Assembly (NCBI RefSeq): GCF_008831285.2 | Contig: NC_045151.1 | Location: forward strand, 4,027,544 to 4,091,543 | Source of the DNA: Nymphaea colorata | Lineage: Eukaryota > Streptophyta > Magnoliopsida > Nymphaeales > Nymphaeaceae | Direction: 5' to 3' | DNA: 64,000 nt | In this document: positions 26,317 through 36,839 of the stretch, piece by piece | How the letters are laid out: each line of letters opens with the position of its first letter | Position numbering within the stretch: position 1 is the first letter of the stretch | Translations under genes and position numbers: made by a program | The notes under the pieces: model-generated | Database searches by the model: none | What the model was told of the DNA's origin: nothing | The model's input: the letters and a program-made list of their open reading frames with translations, nothing else

Positions 26317-27500
26317 TTGAAGATTCAATTGGAGAATGGTCAAAAGATCGAATTTAGTGTAAAAACGCCCCAAGATCAAAGAAAGCTAGTTGTCTCGGCG
26401 GTTAAGGCAAGAAAATACATGAAAAATGGGTGCACTGCATATTTGGTTAGCATGGATGCAATCGAGCAGAAATTAAAACCCATTAGTGAGGTGCGTACGG
26501 TGAAGGACTACGCAGACGTGTTTCCTGAAGATTTACCCGGATTACCTCCTATACGTGAGGTGGAGTTTGGCATTGAATTGATACCAGGAACGGCACCTAT
26601 TTCTAAGGCTCCATATAGAATGGCACCAGCAGAACTAGAAGAATTAAAGAAACAGATCCAAGATTTGGCCAGCAAGGGATTCATTCGTCCAAGTGTGTCA
26701 CCTTGGGGAGCACCGGTCTTGTTTGTGAAGAAAAAAGATGGGTCAATGCGGTTGTGTATTGACTATCGAATGTTGAATCAGGTTACAATCAAGAACAAAT
26801 ATCCATTGCCTAGAATCGAAGATTTATTCGATCAATTAAAGGAAGCAAAGGTGTTTGCTAAGATAGACTTGAGGTCGGGATACCATCAATTGCGAATTAA
26901 GGAAGAAGATATTTCCAAAACAGCATTTCGCACACGTTATGGGCATTATGAGTTTCGAGTGATGCCTTTTGGACTCACAAATGCCCCAGCAGCTTTTATG
27001 GATCTCATGAATCGGATATTTCACGAGTACTTAGACCGATTCGTTATAGTATTCATTGATGATGTGCTAGTATACTCCGAGTGTGAAGCAATGCATGCAG
27101 CACATCTTGAGTTAGTGATGAGGATATTGAGAGAAAATCAACTGTATGCCAAATATTCCAAGTGTGAGTTTTGGCTAGACAAAGTGAATTTCTTGGGACA
27201 TGTAATCTCTAAGGAGGGAGTGGCAGTTGATCCGGCCAAAGTGGAAGCTGTACAACAATGGAATGCGCCAACTAATGTGTCAGAAATCAGAAGTTTTCTT
27301 GGCTTGGCAGGTTACTACAGAAAGTTCATCAAGGATTTTTCGAAAATTGCAACCCCAATGACTAAACTGCTACGAAAAGGAGTGAAATTTACGTGGACAG
27401 AGGATTGTCAGAAGAGTTTTCAGTTGTTGAAAGACAGTTTGACTAGTGCCCCAATTCTAACACTGCCAAATGGGAGGAAAGGATTTGTGGTAATACCGAT
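26317..27500 (+). CDS. reverse transcriptase domain of right Ty3/gypsy element
   Basis: A long open frame covers the protease-RT linker and a full reverse transcriptase. Recognisable blocks in order are [100 protein letters not shown] and the catalytic FIDDVLVYS (the YxDD box, here with F first). The thumb-region blocks [10 protein letters not shown] and [12 protein letters not shown] follow. All expected catalytic aspartates are present. This is the polymerase that copies the element's RNA into DNA. The frame is lost near 27490, just before the RNase H TDASG motif, where one base appears to be missing. Confidence 0.93.
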
Positions 27501-27857
27501 GCTTCGGGAATAGGATATGGAGCAGTGCTTATGCAAAAGGACAATGTTATAGCTTATGCCTCTAGACAACTGAAACAACACGAGAAAAACTATCCAACAC
27601 ACGATTTGGAATTAGGAGCTGTGGTATTTGCGCTAAAAATATGGAGACATTATCTCTATGGTGTGGAATTTGAAGTATTTTCTGACCACAAATCGCTCAA
27701 ATATTTGTTCTCGCAGAAGGAATTAAACCTAAGACAAAGAAGATGGCTGGAATATCTCAAAGATTACGACTTTGAAATAAGGTATCATCCAGGAAAGGCC
27801 AATGTGGTTGCCGATGCACTTAGTAGAAAAACGACTGCTAAAGCTAGTGGCTATTAA
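27490..27857 (+). pseudogene. RNase H domain of right Ty3/gypsy element
   Basis: After the frame change near 27490 the polyprotein resumes with [14 protein letters not shown]. It continues through [20 protein letters not shown] and the conserved [13 protein letters not shown] to ADALSRK. This is the Ty3/gypsy RNase H, which removes template RNA during reverse transcription. It ends at a TAA (27855-27857), where the frame changes again toward integrase. Confidence 0.9.
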
Positions 27858-28383
27858 TGCAGACATGGAATTTGGTGGAAGACTTTGAAAAGTGGCATCC
27901 ATTGCGATATGATAATGGAAAGGTGAAATGTGCAGGAATAATTCGAGATAGTTTCCTTGATGAAATTATTGAGAAACAAAAACAGAGCCCGGAATATGCG
28001 AAGTTGAAACTTGAGTGTCACAAGAAAGAAGAAACTCCTTATTTTGAGGACGAAGATGGATCTGTGTGGTTCAATGGTAGATTGTGGGTTCCGAATGATC
28101 CTGAAGTGAAGAACAAGTTGCTCGAAGAGGCACACAAGACAAGATACACCATACATCCAGGAAGCACAAAGATGTATCAAAATTTAAGGATAAACTTCTG
28201 GTGGCCAGGAATGAAGAAAGAGATTGCTGAGTTCGTCTCACGATGCTTGGTGTGTCAACAGGTTAAAGTGGAACATCAGAAACCAGGTGGTTTGATGCAA
28301 CAGATCGAAATTCCTCAATGGAAATGGGAAGACATTACCATGGACTTCGTAGTGGGGTTACCACGTACTCGACGACAACACGA
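27857..28383 (+). CDS. integrase N-terminal part of right Ty3/gypsy element (cut by N run)
   Basis: The frame resumes with an integrase linker and the zinc-binding HHCC module: H in EEAHKTRYTIHPG, then YQNLRINFWWPGMKKEI, then the pair of cysteines in SRCLVCQQVK. The catalytic core begins with the first acidic residue in ITMDFVVGLP. The sequence is lost in the N run just after GLPRTRR, so the remaining catalytic residues cannot be seen. Any translation across the N run and into the following NLR sequence is meaningless. Confidence 0.9.
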
Positions 28384-28483
28384 NNNNNNNNNNNNNNNNN
28401 NNNNNNNNNNNNNNNNNNNNNNNNNNNNNNNNNNNNNNNNNNNNNNNNNNNNNNNNNNNNNNNNNNNNNNNNNNNNNNNNNNN
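28384..28483. other. assembly gap, 100 N
   Basis: A run of exactly 100 unknown bases, the usual placeholder for a gap of unknown size. To its left is an unfinished retrotransposon in a satellite environment. To its right is an unfinished NLR pseudogene. Neither continues across, so the gap hides at least the rest of the element and part of the NLR. Confidence 0.98.
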
Positions 28484-28589
28484 ACGAACTGTTGTTCAAC
28501 TTCATTAAATACCATGTTTGCACGAGTCATTTTACCGATCCCTCCCTTTCCAACAATGGAGATAATAGAAGCACCACCCTTCTCAGTTT

Positions 28590-28710
28590 TACAAAAAAGT
28601 CATTCGACGAGAGCATTTAATTCTCCCTGCCTATGGGCAGTACAAAAAAGTCATTCGACGAGAGCATTTCTACTAACACCTTTGTATAATTCTCCCTGCC
28701 TATGGGCAGT
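28590..28710. repeat. short imperfect tandem duplication inside NLR-A
   Basis: ACAAAAAAGTCATTCGACGA occurs at 28591 and again at 28642. TTCTCCCTGCCTATGGGCAG occurs at 28621 and 28690. NLR-B has a single copy at 51495-51560. The duplicated unit is therefore about 50-70 bp, made after A and B split. Confidence 0.8.
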
Positions 28711-28717
28711 TGTACAC

Positions 28718-28966
28718 CTATGTGATGGGGAACAGCACGGCACAGCAGCAGATGACATCAACGAGTAGGAAAACCTGCTTCCATGTGATCCAGTCCTGTG
28801 TGAAGGGCCCGATCTCATCGAGGATGATGTGTGCTATGTTGGCAACAACTTGGAGAGGGATCACGATCATCAGGACCTTCTTCTCCCTGTCCTGAAGGTA
28901 GGGTTTGAGGAAGGACCAGCAAGTGCCAATGAGGACGATGAGGGTGAGGAGGGTGCCCTTATCTGC
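28718..28966 (-). pseudogene. GPR107/lung-seven-transmembrane receptor gene fragment
   Basis: Reading the minus strand from 28966 to a TAG at 28718-28720 gives 82 open codons. They match the C-terminal transmembrane core of the plant GPR107/LUSTR family (Arabidopsis CAND6/CAND7 type). Motifs are GTLLTLIVLIGTCWSFLKPY, LQDREKKVLMIVIPLQVVAN and the hydrophobic VFLLVDVICCCAVLFPI. Family members are multi-pass proteins linked to Golgi/endosomal trafficking and G-protein signalling. Only two to three of the membrane helices remain. The homology ends where NLR-A sequence resumes, so this is a captured piece, not a gene. The match comes from memory of the family and should be confirmed by a protein search. 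Confidence 0.78.
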
Positions 28967-29437
28967 AGATCGGCAAACCAGCAGTCAGGTTTGACGAAGC
29001 CGAGAAATTCCTTCACTCTTGATCGAAATCTTGATGCCAATGCGACCGATGTCAATTGCCGATGGAAAAACGGCATCGGTTTGGTCACAGATAGGAAGGA
29101 ACAGAGACGGAGATGGAAAGGGCAAAGACGAGAGGCAGATTTCGCAGGAGTGGTTTCGACCCTTTTCCCCTCTTTTATCTCGCTCTCTCTCTCTTTCGAC
29201 TTTCCCCTTTTCCCACTTCTACCACTGACCAACGACGGAAGGAACCGTCGAGGCGACACTACGACCGGCGCATTGGGAAAGGCATGCTTTCGGGTATGGA
29301 TTCGAGTGCAACGGCCTTTCCATCAGAAATATATTATAATAATAAATTAATAATAATAATAAATACCTTCACTGCACTGTAATTTTTTGAGATGTATTGC
29401 ACCGGCACCCGCACCCATACCCGGCGAAACGGTGACA
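28729..29437. mobile_element. foreign insertion splitting NLR-A
   Basis: NLR-A and NLR-B align on both sides of this segment: cacctatgtgatgg on the left, and ggtccttaccaccccc on the right at about 29440 and 51618. NLR-B has only about 39 bp between them, where A has about 709. The insert holds the GPR107-like fragment, a pyrimidine-rich tract at 29150-29225, and an AT-rich (ATA)n run at about 29326-29368. I could not see clear terminal inverted repeats or a target duplication, so the carrier (a gene-capturing transposon or filler DNA at a repaired break) is unknown. Confidence 0.7.
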
Positions 29438-30630
29438 TAGGTCCTTACCACCCCCCTATGGTTTGTTTTGAGCCTATCCACCATGTCCCAATCTTTCTTT
29501 ATTTTATCAAGCCTTTCATTGATTTCCTTGATTTTGTTACCAACGAAAAGAAACATCTTCGTAATGGGAAGAGAGCGCTGTGGTCAAAGACCGCTTCCAT
29601 ACCAGATCCCTCTTGCTGGCCACAATTTTGCTTTGATGTCCTCGGCATCATAAAGAACATCGTTGAGCTCAAACTCTAGTTCTCTGTTGCACTCCTTGCT
29701 GAAAAAGCACTCGATCAGCATCTTTGATGGCCTTTTGGATGATTTTCAGGATCCTTTGGAGCTTCTTCAGATCGTCTTTGGCATTCAAGATGTAGTCTTT
29801 TGTCTCTTTCAACAAATTGGTTGCAGTAGAAATGGCTGTTTGCACAAGAGCATCTATTACTGCCCCACTCCTACAACCCACTCCCAGTTTCTTGGTAGAT
29901 TGAAGGGCAGAGGAAGAGAAGCAATTTTCAGAAGGATGCGAAGAAAATAGGCAAAAAAATGCACATAAAATTCAAATTGAGCAGGTGGGTCCATTTGATC
30001 ACCACCACCACCACATTATCCTCTTGCGAGTGGTAGAGCGCTAAAGTAATCAAGTTACGGAAGAAATTCGGCCCTAGACGGCTCAAGAAATTCCGCCCTC
30101 AATTCTGTCAGTTGTTACTCATTGGCTTCAGTCCTTTCACGCTGTTTCATCAATTCCTTACACTGTATTCTTCGTCTCTTCCAGACTAGCTACGTTCATA
30201 TTGCTGCTTCTTTTCTCTCTCCAATTCATTATATTTTCTTCATTCACTTTAACTTTAATTCCCATCAATCGTGGGTGATCTGTTATAATACTAGAATACA
30301 TGAGAAAAATACTCATCGGCACATTTTTTATAGGTTGTGTTAAAGAAGAAATTCAATTTCTTAATTTACTTGCTCCTAAATAAATCTGGTAGAAAAATCT
30401 CCAAAGCCAAGCCTTCTACAGCCCCTAGAGTTCCCCCTTTCGGACTTGTCAAATTTCATGTTAATCTTTTATTTCATTGATTTTATTATGTAAAAATAAT
30501 TTACATATATGATCTGCAATCCAAATTTATTTAGCATAAAGTTCATACTGGACTCGGTTGCAAGAATACATATTGAACCCAACAGCCATATCTTAACCTT
30601 TCTCATAATATTAAGATTCACATAAAGTAA

Positions 30631-30632
<2 letters not shown>

Positions 30633-30679
<47 letters not shown>

Positions 30680-30680
30680 A
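30633..30680. repeat. (GA)n microsatellite
   Basis: About 40 bases of GA dinucleotides. The corresponding place in copy B (52830-52860) is a shorter, interrupted purine run. Confidence 0.95.
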
Positions 30681-31087
30681 CCAGAGGATGATGGTTGAAC
30701 CAAGTGGACAATTATATACATCTAAACGCAATGTTCAAAACATTTTTTTTCTACAACAATCTAACCTTTTAGATATTATCTTAAGAGTATTTCAGTAGTT
30801 AATAGTTGACATCCTAAGTCTGAAGCTTTTTGTACCCCATCCCTAATGTCATTAATACACACACACGCACACCATACCACTTGGCCAAGGGATAAAGCCA
30901 TACCTCTCAAATTTGTATTAAAAGATATTTTAAATAAAATGTGAACCTCCTAATATGTATATAATTAATACTAAGTTTATAAAAATCATGTTTCGGTTCA
31001 AGTTATTTTCATGAAAAAATTGTTCTTTTCTACAATGTTCAAAATTTTGATGTTACATTATTATCATCCAAAATATGATTAACTTAA

Positions 31088-31154
31088 TATATATATATAT
31101 GTGTGTCTGTGTGTGTGTGTGTGTGTGTGCATGTTTGTGTGCGTGTGTGTGTGT
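31088..31154. repeat. (AT)n/(GT)n microsatellite
   Basis: A short AT run followed by interrupted GT repeats. It is matched by the AT/GT run near 53296-53340 in the duplicate. Confidence 0.9.
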
Positions 31155-31411
31155 TTGTTCTTACCAAATTTAAAATCATGTCTATAAGTTAGATTGCAAA
31201 GAAAACTGGTTTTACGGCCTCCCAGCAGAATAGAAATTGATCATTTTCATTACGGTGGTTGCGAGAACAACATTGATAAAAAAGTGATAAGGCACTTTTG
31301 TCATCTATTATTAGTTCATATATATATATATTGCACAAAGACACAGCCATCCACCTAGGGGCCCACATTCTTGTTTTTAAATAAAAAGAGAACACTAGAT
31401 GCATGCTGGAC

Positions 31412-32148
31412 TAGGCCTGGGCATCTGGCTATGCCAGCCCACCCGACAATTGTGCTGTTAACTACCCGGGCTTGGACCCGGCCAGCCTGCTACCCGCCGA
31501 ACTATTAACGGGTCAGGCTGGACCGGTACCAGGCCATGTTAAGAATGCATGAGGCCTGGCCATTTTTGCAGCCTCCGTGGCCCCGCTTCTGCCAGACTGC
31601 CACTTCCTCCTGCACCTTCCCTCCACGCTTCACGCTCCGATTGGACGGCCAAACCCAACATGGTCTTCAACCACCGTCCTGCCTTCCCCATCTTATGAAT
31701 GTCACCTGATTCAGCCCAACGGAGAACATCATTCATGTCGATTCATTCCAATGGAGAACAACCATCCACAAGAGAGAGAGAGAGAGAGAGAGAGAGGAGA
31801 CTGGTGACAATGGAATCGATGAGTCCTCAAGCCGAGCAGTAGTAAGGCGGTAACAAATGGTTTGGATTTGGAACAAGAGGCAACTAATTGGTGATGGCAT
31901 GGTAGGCACGGCCGCGCGAGCCGGGAGGTGTGGTGATGGCGAAGGAAGAAAACGAAGACTTAAGAAACTTTCAATTTTTGAAAGTTTGAAACCTTTACAA
32001 AGGAAACAGACTTCAAAATGTATTTAAAAATTTAAGATAAAAAAATTGTTGGGCTTACCGGGCCCGCGGCAGGCTGCATGGAATGTCCGATACCCGGCCC
32101 GCAAAGTTACCGGGCCAGGCTGGGTCTGATCATGCAGACCCAGGCCTA
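31412..32148. mobile_element. non-autonomous hAT-like element, 737 bp
   Basis: The termini are inverted: TAGGCCTGGGCATC at the left and GCAGACCCAGGCCTA at the right, with GC-rich xGGGCCCGGx arms inside each end. The flanks TGCTGGAC (31404-31411) and TGCTCGAC (32149-32156) form an 8-bp target duplication with one mismatch, the size typical of hAT. The middle carries a (GA)n tract (31770-31800) and no transposase. The same left end with the same flank occurs at 53636, so the insertion predates the segmental duplication. Confidence 0.78.
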
Positions 32149-32156
32149 TGCTCGAC

Positions 32157-32739
32157 TCCCTCAATGGTGGCAATGACTCTCTTCCTCCTCCCCCAACCCA
32201 ACTTTCTCTTTTTGCTTCGTTTTTTCTTTTTTTTTTGGAGGTAGGGGAGGTGATTTCCCAATGCACTTCATGTGTCAGAAGCTGGAGCATTCAGAAAATT
32301 GTCAACAAATATTTTTGTTTCTTTACCATTTCCAAGTTCAGTCACTTCAGTTTTGATCTTTTGCATTTATTTTTTCATTATCAAATGTCAAAGGTGGTAG
32401 TTGGATGATTCACTTATTTGGAGGTTGGCCTGATAATTCTCCACTATATATCTCTGCTTAGCTTCATGTTAGCGGGTGCAGTATTTGTTCAGGATAATTC
32501 ATCTATCTCGATTGGTGCAACATCTCATATTAGTTTATTTGTTCTCTTCAATCATAACATAATCATTCGTATAACAATTTGTTAAAACTGTAATAACTAA
32601 TTATTGATTTTTGTTGTAGTAAGAATTCTCTAGAAGCAACCTCATGTGTGTATTCACATCTATTTTGAAGTAATGAATTCGAACGCACATTCATTACTCT
32701 GAAAAACTTAGTTGATATGAAAAAAAAAAGGTAACACTT
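32157..32739. other. intergenic, nothing recognised
   Basis: AT-rich DNA with a T-rich tract near 32220. No coding signature, repeat ends or RNA gene seen. Confidence 0.6.
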
Positions 32740-33135
32740 TAATTAAAAAAATTGAATGGGATTTATATTTAAGAAATGACTTTTGATTGGATTCGAATTT
32801 GGGTTCAGTTTTAACAAAATATCCCTCATATTCCGATTCAGGTTTCCTTTTGAATTCAATTCAAACGAATTATCATATACCCAATTTATACGTTTTGAAT
32901 ATCTGTACATTATTAACATATCGTAATGTGGTTCTGGCTCTTGTATTTAAAAGTTGGATTCAGGTGTGGATGTAAATCTAAAATAAAATTTGAATTTGAA
33001 TTTAAATCAAATTTGAATGTGGTATGGCATGATTTTTCTTCCTTTGTATTTAAATCCAAATTCAAATTGGAATTATGAATATCCAATAAATTTGATGTGG
33101 TAACCTGAGATTTTATTTGAATCCAATCCTTAACA
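32740..33135. repeat. degenerate AT-rich dispersed repeat
   Basis: The text gatttaagaaatgac...ttgattggattcg resembles 39940-40170 and 53990-54330. All three are rich in repeated gattTGAATCxAAATTxGG wording. This looks like one low-complexity, MITE-like family without coding sequence. Confidence 0.5.
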
Positions 33136-33419
33136 TTCATGTGTTACTGCAATTTATTTCTTTTCTTTTTCTCATTAACAAATTGTTTAGAGTCTTTGGT
33201 ACTGAACCACATCAAGAAAGCTCCGCCAAAAATCCTATTGAAGCTATCACATAGCTTTGTCGTTCATCAAAAATTCATAAACCTTCTATTTTATTGTAAG
33301 ACTTTTATTGCAGTGTGGCCAACAAAAGCTTACATGCTCATTCATTATCAAGGAAGGAAGTCAGATTCAAGATCGGTACCTTTTATTGGTCAGGTTTAAC
33401 ATTAATACATACCTTACTA
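33136..33419. other. intergenic, nothing recognised
   Basis: AT-rich unique-looking DNA. No conserved open frame. Confidence 0.5.
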
Positions 33420-34142
33420 TTATTTTAGACCACTACTGATGATGGGAGGGGCGTCTTCTCGTAATTGCCAAGATTAGATAGGATGCTTTCTTTATTATTT
33501 ACGCATGCATACAAAGATTTTTTTGATAGTTTCAAAAGCATTTCAAACTCTTGAAATTAAAGGCTTTGGAGACTTTGCTTAGACTATTTATTTATGAGCT
33601 TAAGTTTCTCTCTGACCTATGACAAATGTATGAAGTTTATATTATTTAAATTATTTTCCAAACTCGTTAATCCTAGTTTCCATCGAAGAAAGAGAATTTA
33701 AAACTCAAAATCTTTCTATTTCTCTCTCCTATTTCTCTTTCTCTCTCTGATTTCTCTCTCTTTTTAGATCTCTCTCTCTCTAAAATTCTCTTCTCTATCT
33801 CTCTCTTCAGTTCTTTCTCTCCCTATTTTAAAATCTCTTCTTTCTCTCTCTTTATTTATCGCTCTTTTATCTTTTATCTTTTTCTTTTTCTTTTTTAAAC
33901 TCCCCCTCTCTTTCTCTCTCTCTCCACCCTTTTAAACAAATGAAGGGTAGGACAATGGTTGGGTTAGGCAGCGTGTTACAGCCATGTCTTCAGTTTGATT
34001 CTTGGAGGGTTCTATCCTAATGGTATTGAGGAACAATGTTTATTTTGAGATTAGGGGTGCCATTAGGAGGTCAACTGGACTGGTTCCTGTCTCCTCCCCC
34101 ACCCACCTTTTCTCCCCTCCTTCTAGATTTCTCACCCTTTTA

Positions 34143-34174
<32 letters not shown>

Positions 34175-35816
34175 ATTTATATATTAAAATAAAAAAAGCT
34201 CCCATTTTGCTTGGCCCAAAATCATTCGACTTCACCAAGGCCAATATAGGTGCAATACCCATGATCCTTATCATTGGGACTACACTGGGATGGCATACAA
34301 CTCATTTTTGAAAACCTTTTTTTTTTTAATATGCATGTTGTGATATGAATGACTTATCTAATTTTCTTTCAAGCGTAGAGAAATCTTTCTCTTTTCATTT
34401 AACTTTCATATTCACCATGCATTCATAAGATTCACGGATACACACAACCACTCCTTTAGGAAACCTAAGCAAAACATGATCGAGCCTTAATAATATGGTA
34501 ATAGAGTTAGGCTAAAACTTGAGATTAACTTGTGTTTCAAAAGGTATCTATTAACTTTCTTTACTTTACAATTGATCATTTCATTAAAGCATTCTTATAA
34601 AATTTTATCAAATCTCTTCTTTCAAAAATTGACTTAGTTTTTTTTACTTTAAATGATTATTACAAATCAAATGATTCATTAGTTAAGATTATTTCTTCTA
34701 AAACATATCTCTTACCATTTTATCAAACAAAAATTATCGAACTTTCATTTCCAATGCCTAATGAACAATTTTCTTATTTTAAGGATTGACTCTTACATCT
34801 TTTTTTGCTTTATAAAATTTTAAATTTCTAAAACACTTTAACATCTTTACCATCCACCACATTGCATTTAAGTTGAGGAAATGCACCAGAATGAAGAATG
34901 CCACAGAAAAACTAAGCCTCATACCAATGGCTGGTGGACCCCTTTTCTAATTTGCAAAACAAATTCTCACTGGTGAACCAAAAGAAATTTTTAGATGCAA
35001 ACAATATGGCTCCGGTGGTGAGAAATTTCTTCTCACAAACAAGCTTGAAAGGTCTATAAATGGAACACATATGATATTGATTCTTAATTCTATATCATTA
35101 TGGATATAAAAGTCTTGACTTATATCATTATGCAATGTGATCTATAAACTAGTTGTACTTCTGATCTCCCCAATAGATTTATTCACCATCCATGCATCTT
35201 GCTCTTGAAGTGGTCAACAGCTTGGATAAGGGCACATTGAACTATTTTTTCTTCTCTCAACTTAGATGTTTCAAAAGCTTATGACAAAGTGAGATTGCCT
35301 TTCTGCACTTTGGGCTTTCTTATTTGGGATTTTGTGAGGATTGGATGAGGAAAAATATGACTTGTGTTTCTACTGCTTTCTTTCTTGTTGCCTTTAAGAA
35401 GGGAGGGAACCACTTTTTGTAGCCAGAGAGTTCGATGACAAGGGGACCCTCTCTCTCCTCTTCTCAAATTAGATGTTTCAAAAGCTCATTTCTCATGAAT
35501 ATGGAAAATCTAGCGGTGTTTTGGTAACAGTAAGAAGGTGAAAATTTGGTATGAGTATTGGAGATAGGGGATTCTAGAACAACTACTCAAGCAAGATGAT
35601 CTTATGAAATTACACACTCACATGCAAGCTACAGTGGAGGCATTCTTAACCACAAGTAAGAATTTCTTGCTAGAGATATATTTTCTATGTCAGTCTAGTT
35701 TCTTATTATTTCTTCTTCTCTTATTGATTGTGATGATGTTCTGACATGAGGTATTCATAATTTCATTAACTTGAGTTGAAATGGATATGAAATAAAAAAC
35801 AGTAGACCGTGAGATC
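33420..35816 (+). mobile_element. L1-type LINE relic, copy 1 (partner 43339-45640)
   Basis: A direct duplicate of the 43.3-45.6 kb region, including a 200-bp pyrimidine tract (33715-33935), a shared stretch at 34000-34080 and the block from 34860 on. From about 35199 it shows non-LTR reverse transcriptase debris. HLALEVVNSLDKG is followed by SKAYDKV-like wording, FCEDWMRK, CVSTAS and QGDPLS, the classic L1 order (VVNSL, DLxKAYDxV, CxSTxSF, RQGDPLSP), with stops between. Past 35480 the wording GNGKKVKIWY resembles the GDGxxIxFWxDxW block near the ORF2 end. Thoroughly decayed. Confidence 0.65.
33715..33935. repeat. (CT)n-rich pyrimidine tract
   Basis: About 220 bases that are almost all pyrimidine on the plus strand. 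The duplicate has the matching tract at 43385-43610, so it belongs to the duplicated unit. Confidence 0.9.
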
Positions 35817-36070
35817 CAGGGGCGAAGCCAGCAATTTTTTTTAGGAAGGGCTGAACAGTATTTACAAAAATTATACAAGGGCCAGGTTCAGGCAGAGAGA
35901 GCTAAAGCATAGCCATCTAGGGTGGCCATAGGCAGGGGGTCAAAGCAAATCCAAAAACATAGCCGGTACAATATTTTTTGAAATTAATTTTTTTTTTTAA
36001 ATGTAGGTATCATTTTTTTTTCTAAAACATGAGGGGGGAGGGGCCATGGCTCCTGCCAGCTCCCCCTCCT
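35817..36070. mobile_element. hAT/MITE-like element with CAGGGGCGAAGCCAG end
   Basis: CCAGGGGCGAAGCCAGCAATTTTTTT near 35817 is the familiar plant MITE end. The other end, near 36040-36065, reads gggccatggctcctgccagctcccc. A shorter relative lies at about 45638-45805. I could not fix the exact ends or a target duplication. Confidence 0.5.
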
Positions 36071-36839
36071 TCTGCCCCAGCCTTGATCCTTACAGTAAAA
36101 TTATTGGGCAAATGATACTTACTATCATGGGTGTCTTTGTTGCATTGATGTATAACCAGGATTGGCTTTCTAGTAATGGGCCATACTTGTGTTCATACAT
36201 CCAGAATTTGGAATTTAAGGCGACGGCACAAATATTCACTAATCTTGATTAAATTGTGATCAACAGTCAATAATTAAATAGAAAAAAGCCTAGTTATAGA
36301 AACTCTCGGCTGTCTAGTTACGAATCAATAATTTTCACATGGGCTATGCTCACCAATTTTTATAATTGCATAGAAAGAAGTGGATCAATGGCAAAAACTT
36401 TCAAAAATTTTAACTTTGCATATTTATTCTTCACCATGAAAGGCTTCAAAACCACTTGTCCAGTTGCTTTAGTGTTGCGTGTAGAAAAGCAAGAAAGAAA
36501 GAAAAAATAAATTGGCCCACAAATATTAATAGATTTAATTTTGGGCCATTGACATTTCCACGATTGCAAAATGCCAACCATGAAAATCAAATCTACATTA
36601 GTAAATTTTTCAAACAAACAAAGCCACTTATCATGCATATCTAACTTTAGTTTTCTTTTGATTTGGAAACATGGTGCCTACCAAGACAATATTTTCCACG
36701 TAACACATGCTTTTTCATTCATAATAATATGGGGAAAATGGAAAAGCGAGTTGCAAACAACGTTGGCATCGAGAAAAAAAGGAAGAAGTGAGAGAAATGT
36801 TTAAAAATGGAAATAAATTGGCTTGTTGTTCACTCTACG
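36071..36839. other. intergenic, nothing recognised
   Basis: AT-rich DNA without conserved frames, repeats or RNA genes that I can identify. Confidence 0.5.

Larger units (their letters stand above)
22204..28383 (+). mobile_element. right Ty3/gypsy chromovirus: 5' LTR, PBS, gag, protease, RT, RNase H, start of integrase
   Basis: This is the 5' part of an LTR retrotransposon in the order LTR, primer-binding site, gag, protease, reverse transcriptase, RNase H, integrase. That order defines Ty3/gypsy. It stops at the N run inside the integrase core, so its 3' half, chromodomain and 3' LTR are not seen. The left copy (1-2828) supplies those parts of the same family. Frame breaks in gag and pol mostly fall at short homopolymers. 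Confidence 0.93.
28484..29881 (-). pseudogene. NLR-A: CC-NB-ARC pseudogene, truncated by the gap and interrupted
   Basis: This minus-strand relative of NLR-B (48.4-52.1 kb) starts at the ATG at 29879-29881. It encodes an Rx-like N-terminal coiled-coil (LVQTAISTATNLLKETKDYI, LNAKDDLKKLQRILKIIQKA) down to about 29665. There a frameshift shared with NLR-B ends the frame. The next part is interrupted by about 0.7 kb of unrelated DNA (28729-29437). The P-loop region follows at 28484-28585: SIVGKGGIGKMT, with GKMT where the family has GKTT, then NMVFNEVEQQF. The rest of NB-ARC and the LRRs are lost at the N run. Intact proteins of this family are intracellular immune receptors; this copy cannot encode one. 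Confidence 0.85.
29438..31575. repeat. segmental duplication, copy A (partner 51618-53791)
   Basis: This is a direct repeat of the 51.6-53.8 kb region. It covers the NLR CC exon, the 5' flank with its caccaccaccacc run, an AT-rich stretch, a (GA)n tract, an (AT)n/(GT)n stretch and the left part of an hAT-like element. Homology ends close to ttttgcagcctcc (about 31575 and 53791). It contains no other gene. Confidence 0.88.

Noticed and set aside
28315-28530. Open frames that run through the N run
   Set aside because: They join integrase to NLR sequence through unknown bases and have no meaning.
28870-29259. 129-codon minus-strand frame in the insert of NLR-A
   Set aside because: Over 28870-28966 it is out of frame with the GPR107-like reading, and the rest is basic, serine-rich and low in complexity.
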